NCBI GenBank assembly: GCA_028045305.1
Contig: JAOFTV010000003.1
Location: forward strand, 114,370 to 178,369
Direction: 5' to 3'
Source of the DNA: Opitutales bacterium
GTDB lineage: Bacteria; Verrucomicrobiota; Verrucomicrobiia; Opitutales; Seribacteraceae
DNA: 64,000 bases
The notes beneath the pieces are model-generated. The model worked only from the letters and a program-made list of their open reading frames with translations. It was not told where the DNA came from and did no database searches. The position numbers and the translations under genes were made by a program. Shown here in pieces: positions 57,601 to 64,000 of this stretch; positions within the stretch are counted from its first letter, which is position 1, and each line of letters starts with the position of its first letter.

Positions 57601-60600
57601 TAATTTGGAGGCTTAGAGCCATCTTCCCAACCTGTTACAGAAGCATTTGCCTCATCATGGGGATCATCAACATCACCGCCACCAGATCCCCATACTATTA
57701 TTTCTGGAATGTTTAGGTCACCAGGGCGAGAAATCCAGGTTGATCCCAAAAAAGAATCTGCATTAACGGCAGATATTGTACCCAGGCCATCCACATAGGC
57801 GGTGGCATTTGCATCTGTTTTGTTGTAATCCTCCCAAATACTCGACCTCCTCACCTCAACTTGAGGGGTATTATTACGGTCATAACCTCGCCCGCCATAC
57901 ATCCGGTAGCCAAGTTCATCAATTAGAGTCGGGCCAACTCTTGGAATTGTAACATTTGATTCCTGCATTAATGCCCTTGCATAGGGTCTTGTAATTAAAT
58001 TTTTTGATTCAAAAATTGTTATATTTTGATCCCTTTTATAATTTAAAAGTTTTAATACTGTACCGTTGCTCTCGTCTATAGAAGAAATCGTTCCATTCTT
58101 TTCCAGCAAGAATTCAAGCATTTCTAAATAGGTACCTGTTTTTTGAGTAACGTAGTTAGAAAATGCAGATCTTATAGTGTAATTGATGTCCGGGGTTTGA
58201 GAATATTGCGCCCCCTTGGATTTTACACTTGGATAAGCAAGCATGTTGATTTGTACTTGTGGTGGCGAGTTTTCTGGTTTTTTCAAAAAAGTCATCGGCA
58301 AATACTTCATAGTTTGATCGAAATAAAAACGATGTATCTCTCCTCTTCGAAACTGTAGTTGAGGTGCTACTTTTCCATCTATCATGAATTGAGCATGCTG
58401 GTTGATTCCGTCCGGCAACCAGCTGTATTGTAAATCACCAAAAAGGGAGACATTATGCTCTATAAGCGGTGCTTTAGCCAAAACAGCACGAGCACCCTGA
58501 ATTTCTCCTTTCCTCGAGCTTATCGTCCCTGAAAGAGTGGAGGAATTTGTATTCTCCGAGCCCTTTACTGAAATTAAAATATTTCGGGAAGTTAAACCAC
58601 CTTTCAGGTCAGATACCACTACTCTTACAACATGGCTGCCTGGCTCCGAGAATTTTAAGACTGCACTCGGTTGATTCAGAAATTCAATGCCATCAAGGGG
58701 CAGTTCATTCAAATACCAGGAGTACGCGTAGTGTGAAGTATTTCCATCGATTACATGAGCACCAACTACTACATTTTCGTTAACTTCTGGATTGTCATTG
58801 CTTACAAAAAGGTCAATTACGGGTGCTTTAGATAGGTTTGAGTCTCCTGCATTAACTACCACCTCCATAAAAGTCAGAGGCTCTACCCCTCCCTTCCTGA
58901 TTGGAGTAACATGAAGGCCTAGATCATAGTCTGAGAAAGTACGGCCTATAAGCAAGGCAGCATCCTCAAAGTTTTGTGGACTTTGTGGCGTGGTATCGAG
59001 TAAGAAATTTTCCTGAGGCATAACCATAATGTCTGATGCTGAATAGAGGGCCAACCCCTTAGAAGAAAAATCTGTTCGATAGGAGACATAATATTCCTGA
59101 AGAGGAGGAACAACTTCGGATATTTCTTCATTTACAAGCGGGCGAGCCAACCCCGGTGTAAAGGTTGATAATCTCAAGCCCCGCAAGGCATGATTTGAAA
59201 AATCATCATCTAGCAACCGTGCCGTTAATGCTTGGTGCGGCCCTTGCGGAATGGTTATTGATGCTGGGGATAATGTTATTGTTTTCTTGTTGGTTGTGTT
59301 CTCGTCAAAAATATGGATTTCTACTGATGGTTCCTCAAAAAAACCCCTTCCCCCATCGCTGATGTTTAAATCCCAAATAAAACCATTACTCCAGTTAAAA
59401 TCGCTAAGCACGCCCTCCCCGCTTCCCGTAAAAACCACCTTAATAAATCTTTTATCATTTACATCATTTGCATTGGGTAATGTGGCGTTTATCTCTTCGG
59501 ATAGTAACACATTGAAAATTCTCTCCTTTAATGGGCGAGGTGGTTGGTTAATATTAGAGCGGTAAATTCTAAATGTGTTAGGGGTTGTTGCATTGGGCTC
59601 TTTCAAGAGATGAGTCGGCAGGTTGCTTTCATTAATATCCGCAATATCTGTGTTCAAATCGTAGCCCATCCCACTAATGTCATAAGGTAAAGCAAGTGCC
59701 CCCAACACAGCTTGTTGTCGAATAAGGCCAATATTCAGCTTTTCAATAATCGTAAGCTCGGAACCGCTTGTTAGATCGCTTGCACTTCCCATTGTGGTCA
59801 GATGATTATTTTTTTCAACTTGAATGGCTTCATCAGAAAGTACCTGCTCTCCAACGGAAGAGTAGGTGTGGGCTTTATTGACCCCTTGGTTAAAAAGTAG
59901 TATTTTTAATATATCTACCGTTGCTACCTCTCCGCCTGAAATTTTAATATGACCCCCGCTTACATCAGGAGCTAATTTGGGGTCATTAAGATCCTCTCCT
60001 TCCGAATAATTCGACAAAAATAGTACGCTGTGCAGAGTTGAGCCAAAAATAATTGAACAATCTGTTGTAAAGTCTTCTCCGTTTATAAGAATTTTAACAT
60101 CTCCTTGAAGGACTTGGTCATAATACTCCCCAGGATCTGTAATATGAATTTGAGTTACAAATCCACTATCATTTATATCTATAGTTGCTTTTGCCTCAAT
60201 GAAATGACTGTGGGTTGAGCCATTTTTAATTTCCACAACAGGTGGCCATGCGTCGTCTTGTCCGATTACAGATGAAATGTCGAAGCCAGCAGTTTGAATT
60301 GACCTGATTCCATTGAAGCGCTGGCTCCATGGAGCCCAGTCATCATTAATTACTTGGTATATATAAAAATCCAGACCAGGGTCAGCCTCCATGAGATCAA
60401 GGTTGAGTAAGGGATCATATTCAATTTCGCCCTCCATTGGACCAATAGTACCCGTTGAGTCATAAGGATTAATACTTCCATCATGCTCTCCTAGGGAAGC
60501 TAAAAATCTCGGAATCATCATGGTAACGGTGGGAGCAATAACGGGAACTAAGTCGAGCCTTTGTTCGGTATTGTAATACAGATAATTTCGCACCTCCTGC

Positions 60601-61532
60601 ATTTTTTCTTCCAGTTTTTCACGGCCGATTGGCTCGTAGGTGTCTTTTTGAAGCTCCTCAACAATCGTTTCACTCCACTCATTAGTAAGAAGCATGTTTG
60701 AACCAATATTTGAAATGATTGGGTCAAATTGAGTGGTTTCCTCTAAGAATCTGGCGGGAATAACCAGAACTTTTCTAACTTCGGGAGGTAAACTCAAATG
60801 ACTAATATTTTGGGCTGTGGTACTGCCCGCTCTTCTTTGTCGATAATGATTGGATGCAATCAAAGCGGGTAACTCTGTGCCCTTTGCTACAAATTCGGGG
60901 GCTATCTTGGGAGATGTGCTTAAAATAGCAGTGGTCTTAGTCGGTGAGATAGAGGAATTTTGATGTATTAATAATCTTTCCCTTACTGAACTTGGTAATA
61001 GACCTAACTTACTAAATATAAATTCCCTACCTTCTCTTGCCTCTAGTGATAATGGTTTATTTATTTCCAAAGCTTGAAAATAATTGATCGCCAGTTTTTC
61101 GCCCTCTGATAATAGGTCATAATGCATTCTGGGATCATGAACTTGGCATAGATCATCTTCAGGGACAGAAGCACACTTTTGATCTAAATATTTTTTGATC
61201 CAACCCTTAAAAGCTTCACGCTCCACATAAGCCTTTTTATTGATATCTTTTGGGGCGGAAGAAAGTCTCCGAGAATTCTCAGAGGTGCTTTTAACAGGTA
61301 ACTTAGAGTTGGAATGAGAATGATGAACATAATCCTCAGAAAAAATAATTTGATTTTCCTGATCTCTTTCTGGTTTGCTAATCTGTTTCTCAATGCCAGC
61401 AGTTTTTGGGGCTTTTGTTCGAAGGCTAGTTTGATATGAAACAAAAATTAATGCTGTAGATAAGATTGTTGCCGACAGTAAGCACCTCCAAGCCAAAGGA
61501 TAATTTGAGCAGACTTTAGCGAGAAAGAGCAT
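48657..61532 (-). CDS. giant exported multi-domain protein (4291 aa) with W/Y-rich C-terminus
   Basis: 4291 residues, ATG at 61532. A hydrophobic helix at about 13-33 (LAWRCLLSATILSTALIFVS) acts as signal peptide or anchor. Rough layout: a unique N-terminal part (to 900), a PKD-like domain (900-990), two LamG/concanavalin-like domains (1370-1550, HWTFDDNQSNTIYDL; 1610-1800, HAISLNGTDQYIDL), a long array of GxGY beta repeats (1807-2520 and 3100-3190; VTIVDGGGGYVPY, VQVVNGGSGYF, IKIISGGAGYSVGD), TSP3-like calcium-binding repeats (about 3230-3330; DTDLDDLNDSDEY, DTDGDGLTDLNESL, DTDRDGIYDLREY), Ig/DUF5011-like domains (3550-3780), and a W/Y-rich end (last about 80; GWIYHLPLGWLYY). No RTX or autotransporter barrel. 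Adhesive or surface-layer role inferred. Confidence 0.86.
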   Translation of the reverse strand: MLFLAKVCSNYPLAWRCLLSATILSTALIFVSYQTSLRTKAPKTAGIEKQISKPERDQENQIIFSEDYVHHSHSNSKLPVKSTSENSRRLSSAPKDINKKAYVEREAFKGWIKKYLDQKCASVPEDDLCQVHDPRMHYDLLSEGEKLAINYFQALEINKPLSLEAREGREFIFSKLGLLPSSVRERLLIHQNSSISPTKTTAILSTSPKIAPEFVAKGTELPALIASNHYRQRRAGSTTAQNISHLSLPPEVRKVLVIPARFLEETTQFDPIISNIGSNMLLTNEWSETIVEELQKDTYEPIGREKLEEKMQEVRNYLYYNTEQRLDLVPVIAPTVTMMIPRFLASLGEHDGSINPYDSTGTIGPMEGEIEYDPLLNLDLMEADPGLDFYIYQVINDDWAPWSQRFNGIRSIQTAGFDISSVIGQDDAWPPVVEIKNGSTHSHFIEAKATIDINDSGFVTQIHITDPGEYYDQVLQGDVKILINGEDFTTDCSIIFGSTLHSVLFLSNYSEGEDLNDPKLAPDVSGGHIKISGGEVATVDILKILLFNQGVNKAHTYSSVGEQVLSDEAIQVEKNNHLTTMGSASDLTSGSELTIIEKLNIGLIRQQAVLGALALPYDISGMGYDLNTDIADINESNLPTHLLKEPNATTPNTFRIYRSNINQPPRPLKERIFNVLLSEEINATLPNANDVNDKRFIKVVFTGSGEGVLSDFNWSNGFIWDLNISDGGRGFFEEPSVEIHIFDENTTNKKTITLSPASITIPQGPHQALTARLLDDDFSNHALRGLRLSTFTPGLARPLVNEEISEVVPPLQEYYVSYRTDFSSKGLALYSASDIMVMPQENFLLDTTPQSPQNFEDAALLIGRTFSDYDLGLHVTPIRKGGVEPLTFMEVVVNAGDSNLSKAPVIDLFVSNDNPEVNENVVVGAHVIDGNTSHYAYSWYLNELPLDGIEFLNQPSAVLKFSEPGSHVVRVVVSDLKGGLTSRNILISVKGSENTNSSTLSGTISSRKGEIQGARAVLAKAPLIEHNVSLFGDLQYSWLPDGINQHAQFMIDGKVAPQLQFRRGEIHRFYFDQTMKYLPMTFLKKPENSPPQVQINMLAYPSVKSKGAQYSQTPDINYTIRSAFSNYVTQKTGTYLEMLEFLLEKNGTISSIDESNGTVLKLLNYKRDQNITIFESKNLITRPYARALMQESNVTIPRVGPTLIDELGYRMYGGRGYDRNNTPQVEVRRSSIWEDYNKTDANATAYVDGLGTISAVNADSFLGSTWISRPGDLNIPEIIVWGSGGGDVDDPHDEANASVTGWEDGSKPPNYMRTIRTFNQGKRYEPNATMAVLHYPIKPKGYWTFDRHETLFEDKTKARYQPSPSWNREHDFETLEHHWTFDDNQSNTIYDLAGSSPLVYSSPSLPDSFSWGILGNAVTLPVGENFSVTGVLDDNFTFSIWAKPIPTSTWNIVIGGATLSFNDPTYTFGPSSLDYAINNYWTHLAVVSEDNTTTFYIDGRSENGPTMGDRDITINSINGVGVLLDEAKIYQKAMDANEVRYLAGRSILDISGNKFHAVPIGAIMDAPGVQLSSADVPSGDAVIDSPNGSGRLGDSYPSEDNGHAISLNGTDQYIDLLPHASEFTLTEGTISLWVYANSFSTQSPLFTIAAPYTATLPDINASYYEITEQGILFGLELSNGWPRVGGSRAYLQEDKLKIGTWHHLVASFGTTSNIWVDAKPVTTTQISSFQATRFIEAENLIELSSSAKMFALGKGYLRQDDPLGPSPSEIYFDGKLDDLAIYDRILSNEEVNYLYELRRGREQIPRLEAIVDAVGTVEINDAGQGYRENPNLVFWFGEQAQYEANLTTFPNFTAMENNFTDGGGDYNGSLGQFVFVDSNDSQEGVYSFYTGSDRGGSFNWRSGQTSGWRRHIVATGLVEFENASLGDVVWAKRMDSTVQLPMPDGRLVKRRFVDYVSLDKNLSIPLEMNSSLEELHAYYQPNGLYGFVEAVDLNVSSPEVDNPSASPTNTAKAYILYHIDHDANESVTIIDPGHGILDINTTQVRVSGPGYSGIGMETFDPGLDFLGISGRNLPNGNNPNDVSVSSIELNKSYSKVFLNDPGFGYSMPVELKVVGGLPRYVHPDNSPLNANATIPLPELNSSEAFQFREANLTITLGDIHEHNGTIKSVTIVDGGGGYVPYHEKVDSTLDKTRDMVWRDLEAEVYPLISVSGGGGTGAQLMAVLSPDGNITDVQVVNGGSGYFNIDRDNNPKVVLGHSADAALGEKNATMEVRLGGYLDGISPCGLCTEGGHTIRTAFQPSEEQFSHLEPWIEIWDRGRSEDLIDTNEIRATATAKVVNGQINKVVVTKSGRGYIDPVAYVRDAGPKYYEYFDLETETFKRKWRCAYRRINEFGTEEECGHIHYGAYPPENCPGEVDEDLPYLDENGNLYIATGIELTGWRARHLAVHPDCNATTHLNGAFLARKCWGTKTNFILDDPIYRKGWTHLDANLTVISKGGMIQEIIVESPGANYHASELHVEGTGSEVDAIPVFDEYGLNTEIIFNDSKLKNLELDKIDRPDGAGQGFIERPWSWDSNSSPVHTGLPETLKVITRPSKQGFDWSFGGAKLADAWGDRISYIRIYDDGIYSNSTTDTDLSQITIDFNSSVTRDHDGDGIPDFSPAQVSGHVTHKLTSLFFDSNATNDENVGIFTEKPQVNLLDGRHFFDLNAKPHFVYDEENKSEYIRLNDDVNYDPVRNRSYIDLHVDDRFPAQLYYGILDNNAAQMGEILPAFGGEILVSEGMPGLTWAVDEPKKKPLYSYSDQFGKFIFPKLESGMYNLTVFMEDKHLQESTFRPEANQSRISQVVYVPGIPELTLETDGAGIGKSKLIWSTHSRMLSRHPGRITVAEEFELEYGDKKLAGIGKGFQLGKIPELTFLPASTNFGKARPNVLVSVNLDGSLNLEIVDDDNTSRYYPQDRFSLVYSSEVVGVDFFESFLFSESNNTFGAGVMGSWDYNTTAGMHTASPRIILTPDDANGTNAVEAWLSTQFYGDTPILLKATVLEKNGSINTSAVVDWKIHFDFNASDGNNSRVAQFEDAGGNRDLNVSGFQTDFYLYSNLRGRYGSVKEIKIISGGAGYSVGDTIELDGGAYGFEANITQASSGSIESISIHKAGYGANGYTNIKIMDENGSQPSNGSGAILELVFYSGELLIEANTTIGGIVVRDTLRIRPSARNILNAQELWLDRYLDSFMDQNPNWWVTDPDNDNADNQEEFEWSTNPLHHDTDLDDLNDSDEYRKSNPFSKDTDGDGLTDLNESLGGTNPYLRDTDRDGIYDLREYILGLNPISPDGGEGAISAIIRKGKHAYPNTFYLKFFTSNQSQPAAFLASSPTDGADLNSSYYPTFFFMDDLAFDRNYSLGAYIDLNGDLNFTDGEPYAEWNDTLTESTYGIPMTFLENAPELNFTDPSYHHIDINDSDVSSWASWGVEAYDPGRALRGKTVTWKVDESNATIGYQILLSGPFMEFLTGAGSSIPANDVNLSKLQLGDYNITYQAVDEWGNLSNSLTQTIHVNDTIAPGVTLSAYTNEYSYFQSAGNAAPAVPSTYENNTTWLWPAGEEITLNEEFFDQWDESPLSNIIISHQSSTVPSINVNQIGDYNVTISATDESNNSTSLSVIVKVRDLTPPSLAFGESGNEPNSTSIFVGETLSFPSISVIDDFNTSPFYTVVFPTGLKVESNGTELSNGLASFEVNSTSSNLYDLYPLEDGNFTIDINVTDGTNYNISSYILEATIPALEKTIIAFDGYLAGSSVKILTPYGDLLIKTLQSNELGKSILRLNSDELELIEKMNDSRDMLGSIEISAGTDIITNSMFLGTLLGRLPQQGESNVTVVSPLTTLLVEFLAQGLLAQEASSQAILAFGLDQNLDLFSFDPYDDAQANQSSRPSVLAATLRLANLINQVEALFVGMGSTHEAGEVGLSLIKEISKGILAGELDFKSQSLLREEIEAYIREAAENANIQMPSLLTASNLSYGAEIIQVCDDAYFRLITGASTSSDAAQTQVNEFVAAHQLIDQISVQELKSNFSASLENLTLQVISSISNVRYKKTVNLHAPLGKSFQTIISKQQNMVGYPLHNIAATDGDGDFVNCMITSGNFDKDQDGRNAFALTNLGELTIMDPHDVNELTGHTIRLLIRLDDGRGQYSTLEGLVSIQENTPMGASPLTSSWFESPWFGTFFVSKDGWIYHLPLGWLYYKTDGLGGYWFWDDSWSSWWWSTHETFPWIYRDDTKTWVYIYDDAGNVMLYDQESMKWRRRK
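48664..48673 (-). promoter_or_regulatory. ribosome binding site of the second giant gene
   Basis: GGAGAAGAAG, lying inside the last codons of the first giant gene; its GGAG is 9 bases before the ATG at 48660. This favours the start at 48660 over the ATG at 48675, which has no Shine-Dalgarno. The ATG also overlaps the TGA of the upstream gene, so translation is likely coupled. Confidence 0.55.
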
Positions 61533-61561
61533 TCTAAAAATCTAAATCCAAAAAGACAATT

Positions 61562-61576
61562 TTACAAGATTTGTAA
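61562..61576. promoter_or_regulatory. palindrome in the spacer before the first giant gene
   Basis: TTACAAGATTTGTAA: 6-base perfect arms around 3 bases, inside the 74-base AT-rich gap between the secretin stop and the giant gene ATG, about 30 bases before that ATG. It could be an operator or a small hairpin; the AT-rich context makes chance fairly likely. Confidence 0.25.
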
Positions 61577-61606
61577 TAAAATAATTAAAAATGTAACAAT
61601 TTATAT

Positions 61607-64000
61607 CTATTGCCCCTCCTGGCCGCTAATATCCTTGGAAGTTCGTCGAATCGTGCCGGTGGGAGTCATGATGACAGGGTCCTTAAAGATCGATTGAGGG
61701 CTAATATTTTGAATAACTTCCCGAACAGGAGATCCGCCTCTAGAAACTATACTTGCACTAACAAATATGAGAAGATTGCGCTTTTGATAACTTTCTGCAT
61801 TCGATTGAAAAAGTCTGCCAAGAAGAGGAATATTTCCAAGAACCGGAATTTTGTCATTAACCGTCTTAACCTCCTCACGTGTTAAACCACCTATTATAAC
61901 AGTTGCACCATCGAAAATCGTAACGCGAGTGGATACCTTTCTAACAGAAAAGATAGGCATTAGTACACCAGATGGTTGAATGATCATAGGCGGTGCACCG
62001 ACCTGCGAGGTTCCGATCATGGCCGAATTCCCCCCATATTCAATGAACCCATCAAATTCAGTAACTTTAGGCTTAAGCTCAAGGTTAATGGAGTTGTATT
62101 TCTCGATCGTCGGCGTGACATCAAGAACCACACCAACTTCACGAAAACCAGGTTGCTCGTCGTCCGGGGCAACCGTTTCAAACTGAGGAACAGCTGATGT
62201 AATTTGTATAGCACCCCCTAATCCGGCACCATCATCACCACCACCTCCACCAACAGTAGGTGCGGGTGCAGGTTCGTATTGGGTAGGATAGATAAATTCC
62301 TGTGCAACTGTAATTACAGCATTTTGACCATCCATTACCGTAACCCTAGGAGCACTCAGCAAATCTGTACCTTGTTTGCGTTTCAATGCATTTACAAGCA
62401 ATGTTGCTTGGCTGCTACTTAAGATCATGGATCCATCTGAACCCACTTTTGCGGATGGATTGGACTTAAAGAGAGGTTGTACCCCAGAACCAATGCTAAT
62501 TTTTCCTGGAAGATTAGGAAGTGGATTTGCGATATTCATGCTCGCATCTTCATTTTCGGGCATACTAATTATGGTGTCCCTTGTGGTTCCAGTAGGTGAG
62601 TGAGCTGTGGCAAGGGTCCGTGTATTTCCTGTTAGGTTTTGGCTGTAACTTGCGACAACCCGACCTGAATTGTCTCTCAAAACATCTCCTGTATTAGGAT
62701 CAAACTGAGCCGTTGGATTACCCCAGCCAAATTCCCAACCAAAACTAATTTCATCCAAGGCACCTTCCTGTACTTCCAAAAACTTAGTTTCTATCTCCAC
62801 TTGTCTACTAGAGTCCTGATCTAGCTTGGCAAGAATGCGCTCAATCAAGTCAAGATAGCGCCGTTCATGAGTAATAATCATTTGAAAACCATCAAACGAG
62901 AATTTATGCCCTTTCGTGTCGGTAAATGGTATGCCGGTACTTTCAAGAAATGCACGGATTTTCAGGCCATCATCTCCGCCTTCGCCGCCGCCTCCGCCTC
63001 CTCCACCGGGTGCAAATGGGTCAATATCACCTCCACCCTCTCCAGAAGAACTGCCAGTCATTCGACTGATAGTACCTTGGGTCATCTCATAAAATTCTGT
63101 TTCCATAGGCCTACCCTTAAAGGCACCTCCGGTTTTCTGTACAACAACTGCATCAGCACGTACATCAAATGTCCAGCCCACCATTTCGGTAATATATTGA
63201 ATCATTTCACCAAGGGGCATAGAATTTAGGGTAAGAGTTACTGATGGTTCCTCTTCCTCTCCAATTAATGGTATGATGTTAAGTCCCTTCTTGGCAGGAT
63301 CAGGTTCAGTTAAATCAAATAGCCTGGCTTGGCGTTGCAATTCGGACATTGCTTCGGAAAGCGGAGAGTCAAAAAATTGCACCCCAGGAACCTCGATTAG
63401 TTTGAGTTTTTTCTCAATATTACTGGGACCCTCCTCTACATCCTTGGTTTCCTCAATTTGACGATCAAACACTTTTGGTCTTTCCCACTCTCTCTCAATC
63501 TCTTCAAGCATTTCTTGTCTTGTTTTAATATATCCCAAGTAGCTTTCCTGTTGGCGCATCTTGGAAATACGCTTGAGCATTTCCTTGGCCTCAAAATTAT
63601 CGCTGTAACGAGTTTCGATCGCTCGATAAGTCTCAGTAGCTCCAGTTAAGTCTCCATTAATAAATTGCACCTTTGCACGCATTAATAATTCTTGTAATTG
63701 TTGCTGCCTTTCTTTCCAGTCTGGCGTAAATTCTGAAATGTCTCTTTTAAATGGATCCTGCCGATCCTTTGAAACTTGTTCATTAGCTAGATCCGCTCTG
63801 CCTAGTTCCTTTTCAACTGCTTTTTGACCATCAGTTTCTTTAAGTCCTGGCCTTCCATAAGTAAGGGTGTCACCCTGTATATTTCGATCTTGGTAAAAGC
63901 CGGTGCGAAATTCGTCGATAAGGTTTTCCGCTTTTTCCCAATCTTTCTCTTCACGGGCATCATTGGCTTTTGCTAAATTGATGCGATTCTTTGTTAAAGA
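61607..64000 (-). CDS. secretin (GspD/PilQ family), 5' end outside the window
   Basis: 797 residues visible; the frame stays open from 63682 to the right edge, so the start (and probably a signal peptide) is beyond the window. The visible N-terminal about 200 residues are helical and TPR-like (GATETYRAIETRYSDNFEAK). A STN/N0-like segment follows (LTLNSMPLGEMIQYITEMVG), a glycine-rich loop with runs of Gly, an N1-like domain, then the secretin core (LLVNALKRKQGTDLLSAPRV, FREVGVVLDVTPTIEKYNSI, IPVLGNIPLLGRLFQSN). It forms an outer-membrane ring for type II/III secretion or type IV pili. It precedes the giant protein genes by 74 bases on the same strand and is probably their export partner. Confidence 0.9.
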   Translation of the reverse strand, partial: SLTKNRINLAKANDAREEKDWEKAENLIDEFRTGFYQDRNIQGDTLTYGRPGLKETDGQKAVEKELGRADLANEQVSKDRQDPFKRDISEFTPDWKERQQQLQELLMRAKVQFINGDLTGATETYRAIETRYSDNFEAKEMLKRISKMRQQESYLGYIKTRQEMLEEIEREWERPKVFDRQIEETKDVEEGPSNIEKKLKLIEVPGVQFFDSPLSEAMSELQRQARLFDLTEPDPAKKGLNIIPLIGEEEEPSVTLTLNSMPLGEMIQYITEMVGWTFDVRADAVVVQKTGGAFKGRPMETEFYEMTQGTISRMTGSSSGEGGGDIDPFAPGGGGGGGGEGGDDGLKIRAFLESTGIPFTDTKGHKFSFDGFQMIITHERRYLDLIERILAKLDQDSSRQVEIETKFLEVQEGALDEISFGWEFGWGNPTAQFDPNTGDVLRDNSGRVVASYSQNLTGNTRTLATAHSPTGTTRDTIISMPENEDASMNIANPLPNLPGKISIGSGVQPLFKSNPSAKVGSDGSMILSSSQATLLVNALKRKQGTDLLSAPRVTVMDGQNAVITVAQEFIYPTQYEPAPAPTVGGGGGDDGAGLGGAIQITSAVPQFETVAPDDEQPGFREVGVVLDVTPTIEKYNSINLELKPKVTEFDGFIEYGGNSAMIGTSQVGAPPMIIQPSGVLMPIFSVRKVSTRVTIFDGATVIIGGLTREEVKTVNDKIPVLGNIPLLGRLFQSNAESYQKRNLLIFVSASIVSRGGSPVREVIQNISPQSIFKDPVIMTPTGTIRRTSKDISGQEGQ

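Noticed and set aside
48657..61532. RTX adhesin or autotransporter
   Set aside because: Glycine-rich motifs are GxGY, not the GGxGxDx nonapeptide, and the C-terminus is W/Y-rich without a beta-barrel pattern.
1..64000. tRNA genes, CRISPR arrays, insertion sequences, prophage
   Set aside because: Non-coding gaps are short and I saw no cloverleaf, direct-repeat array, transposase or phage structural gene.

Overview
The window looks like chromosomal DNA of a marine Verrucomicrobiota bacterium, most likely of the Opitutae/Puniceicoccales type. This is an inference from several signs: several PQQ-repeat (BamB-like) beta-propeller proteins, an ECF sigma factor paired with a one-TM anti-sigma-like protein, giant multi-domain surface proteins with a tryptophan/tyrosine-rich C-terminus, weak or absent Shine-Dalgarno sequences at many genes, and oleC/oleD genes. 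There is no rRNA or other marker gene here that would prove the taxonomy. I see no tRNA, rRNA, CRISPR array, insertion sequence or phage genes.

Region A (1-15.4 kb, all minus strand) reads as one long transcription unit or regulon, in the order: ECF sigma factor, anti-sigma/FecR-like protein, three exported PQQ-repeat proteins (the second a lipoprotein), a DUF3311-like small membrane protein, a sodium:solute symporter, a LuxE/PaaK-like acyl-activating enzyme, a LuxC-like acyl reductase, an iron-type alcohol dehydrogenase, a fourth exported PQQ-repeat protein, a HemN/HemW-like radical SAM protein, and the start of another gene that leaves the window. Most of the junctions from the symporter down are 4-base overlaps or very short gaps. 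The simplest reading is uptake of a carboxylic acid and its reduction to aldehyde and alcohol, with extracytoplasmic propeller proteins of unknown role. I know of no described system with this gene set.

Region B (15.5-35.3 kb) is mostly core metabolism on mixed strands: a Wzz-like coiled-coil membrane protein, a SulP anion transporter, TatD, thioredoxin reductase followed by oleC and oleD (long-chain olefin synthesis, without oleA/oleB nearby), a frameshifted small membrane-protein gene, two RNA methyltransferases (SpoU and RlmD/TrmA types), a lipoate-protein-ligase-like protein, an RmlD-like reductase, HisC, a CorC/CNNM-like CBS protein, MetG, Rho, a polysaccharide-lyase-like protein and HisF.

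Region C (35.3-64 kb, all minus strand) is an operon-like block: a secretin (its 5' part lies beyond the window), a 4291-residue exported protein, a roughly 3700-residue exported protein whose start overlaps the stop of the first by 4 bases, and two family-4-type glycosyltransferases. The two giants are mosaics of Ig-like, CARDB-like, PKD-like, LamG-like, TSP3-like and PD40-propeller modules. They share two elements I cannot assign to a named family: a GxGY-containing beta repeat, and a C-terminal W/Y-rich segment of about 80-100 residues. A dedicated secretin plus giant cargo with a shared C-terminal segment plus glycosyltransferases is the best candidate in the window for an undescribed surface-display or secretion system.
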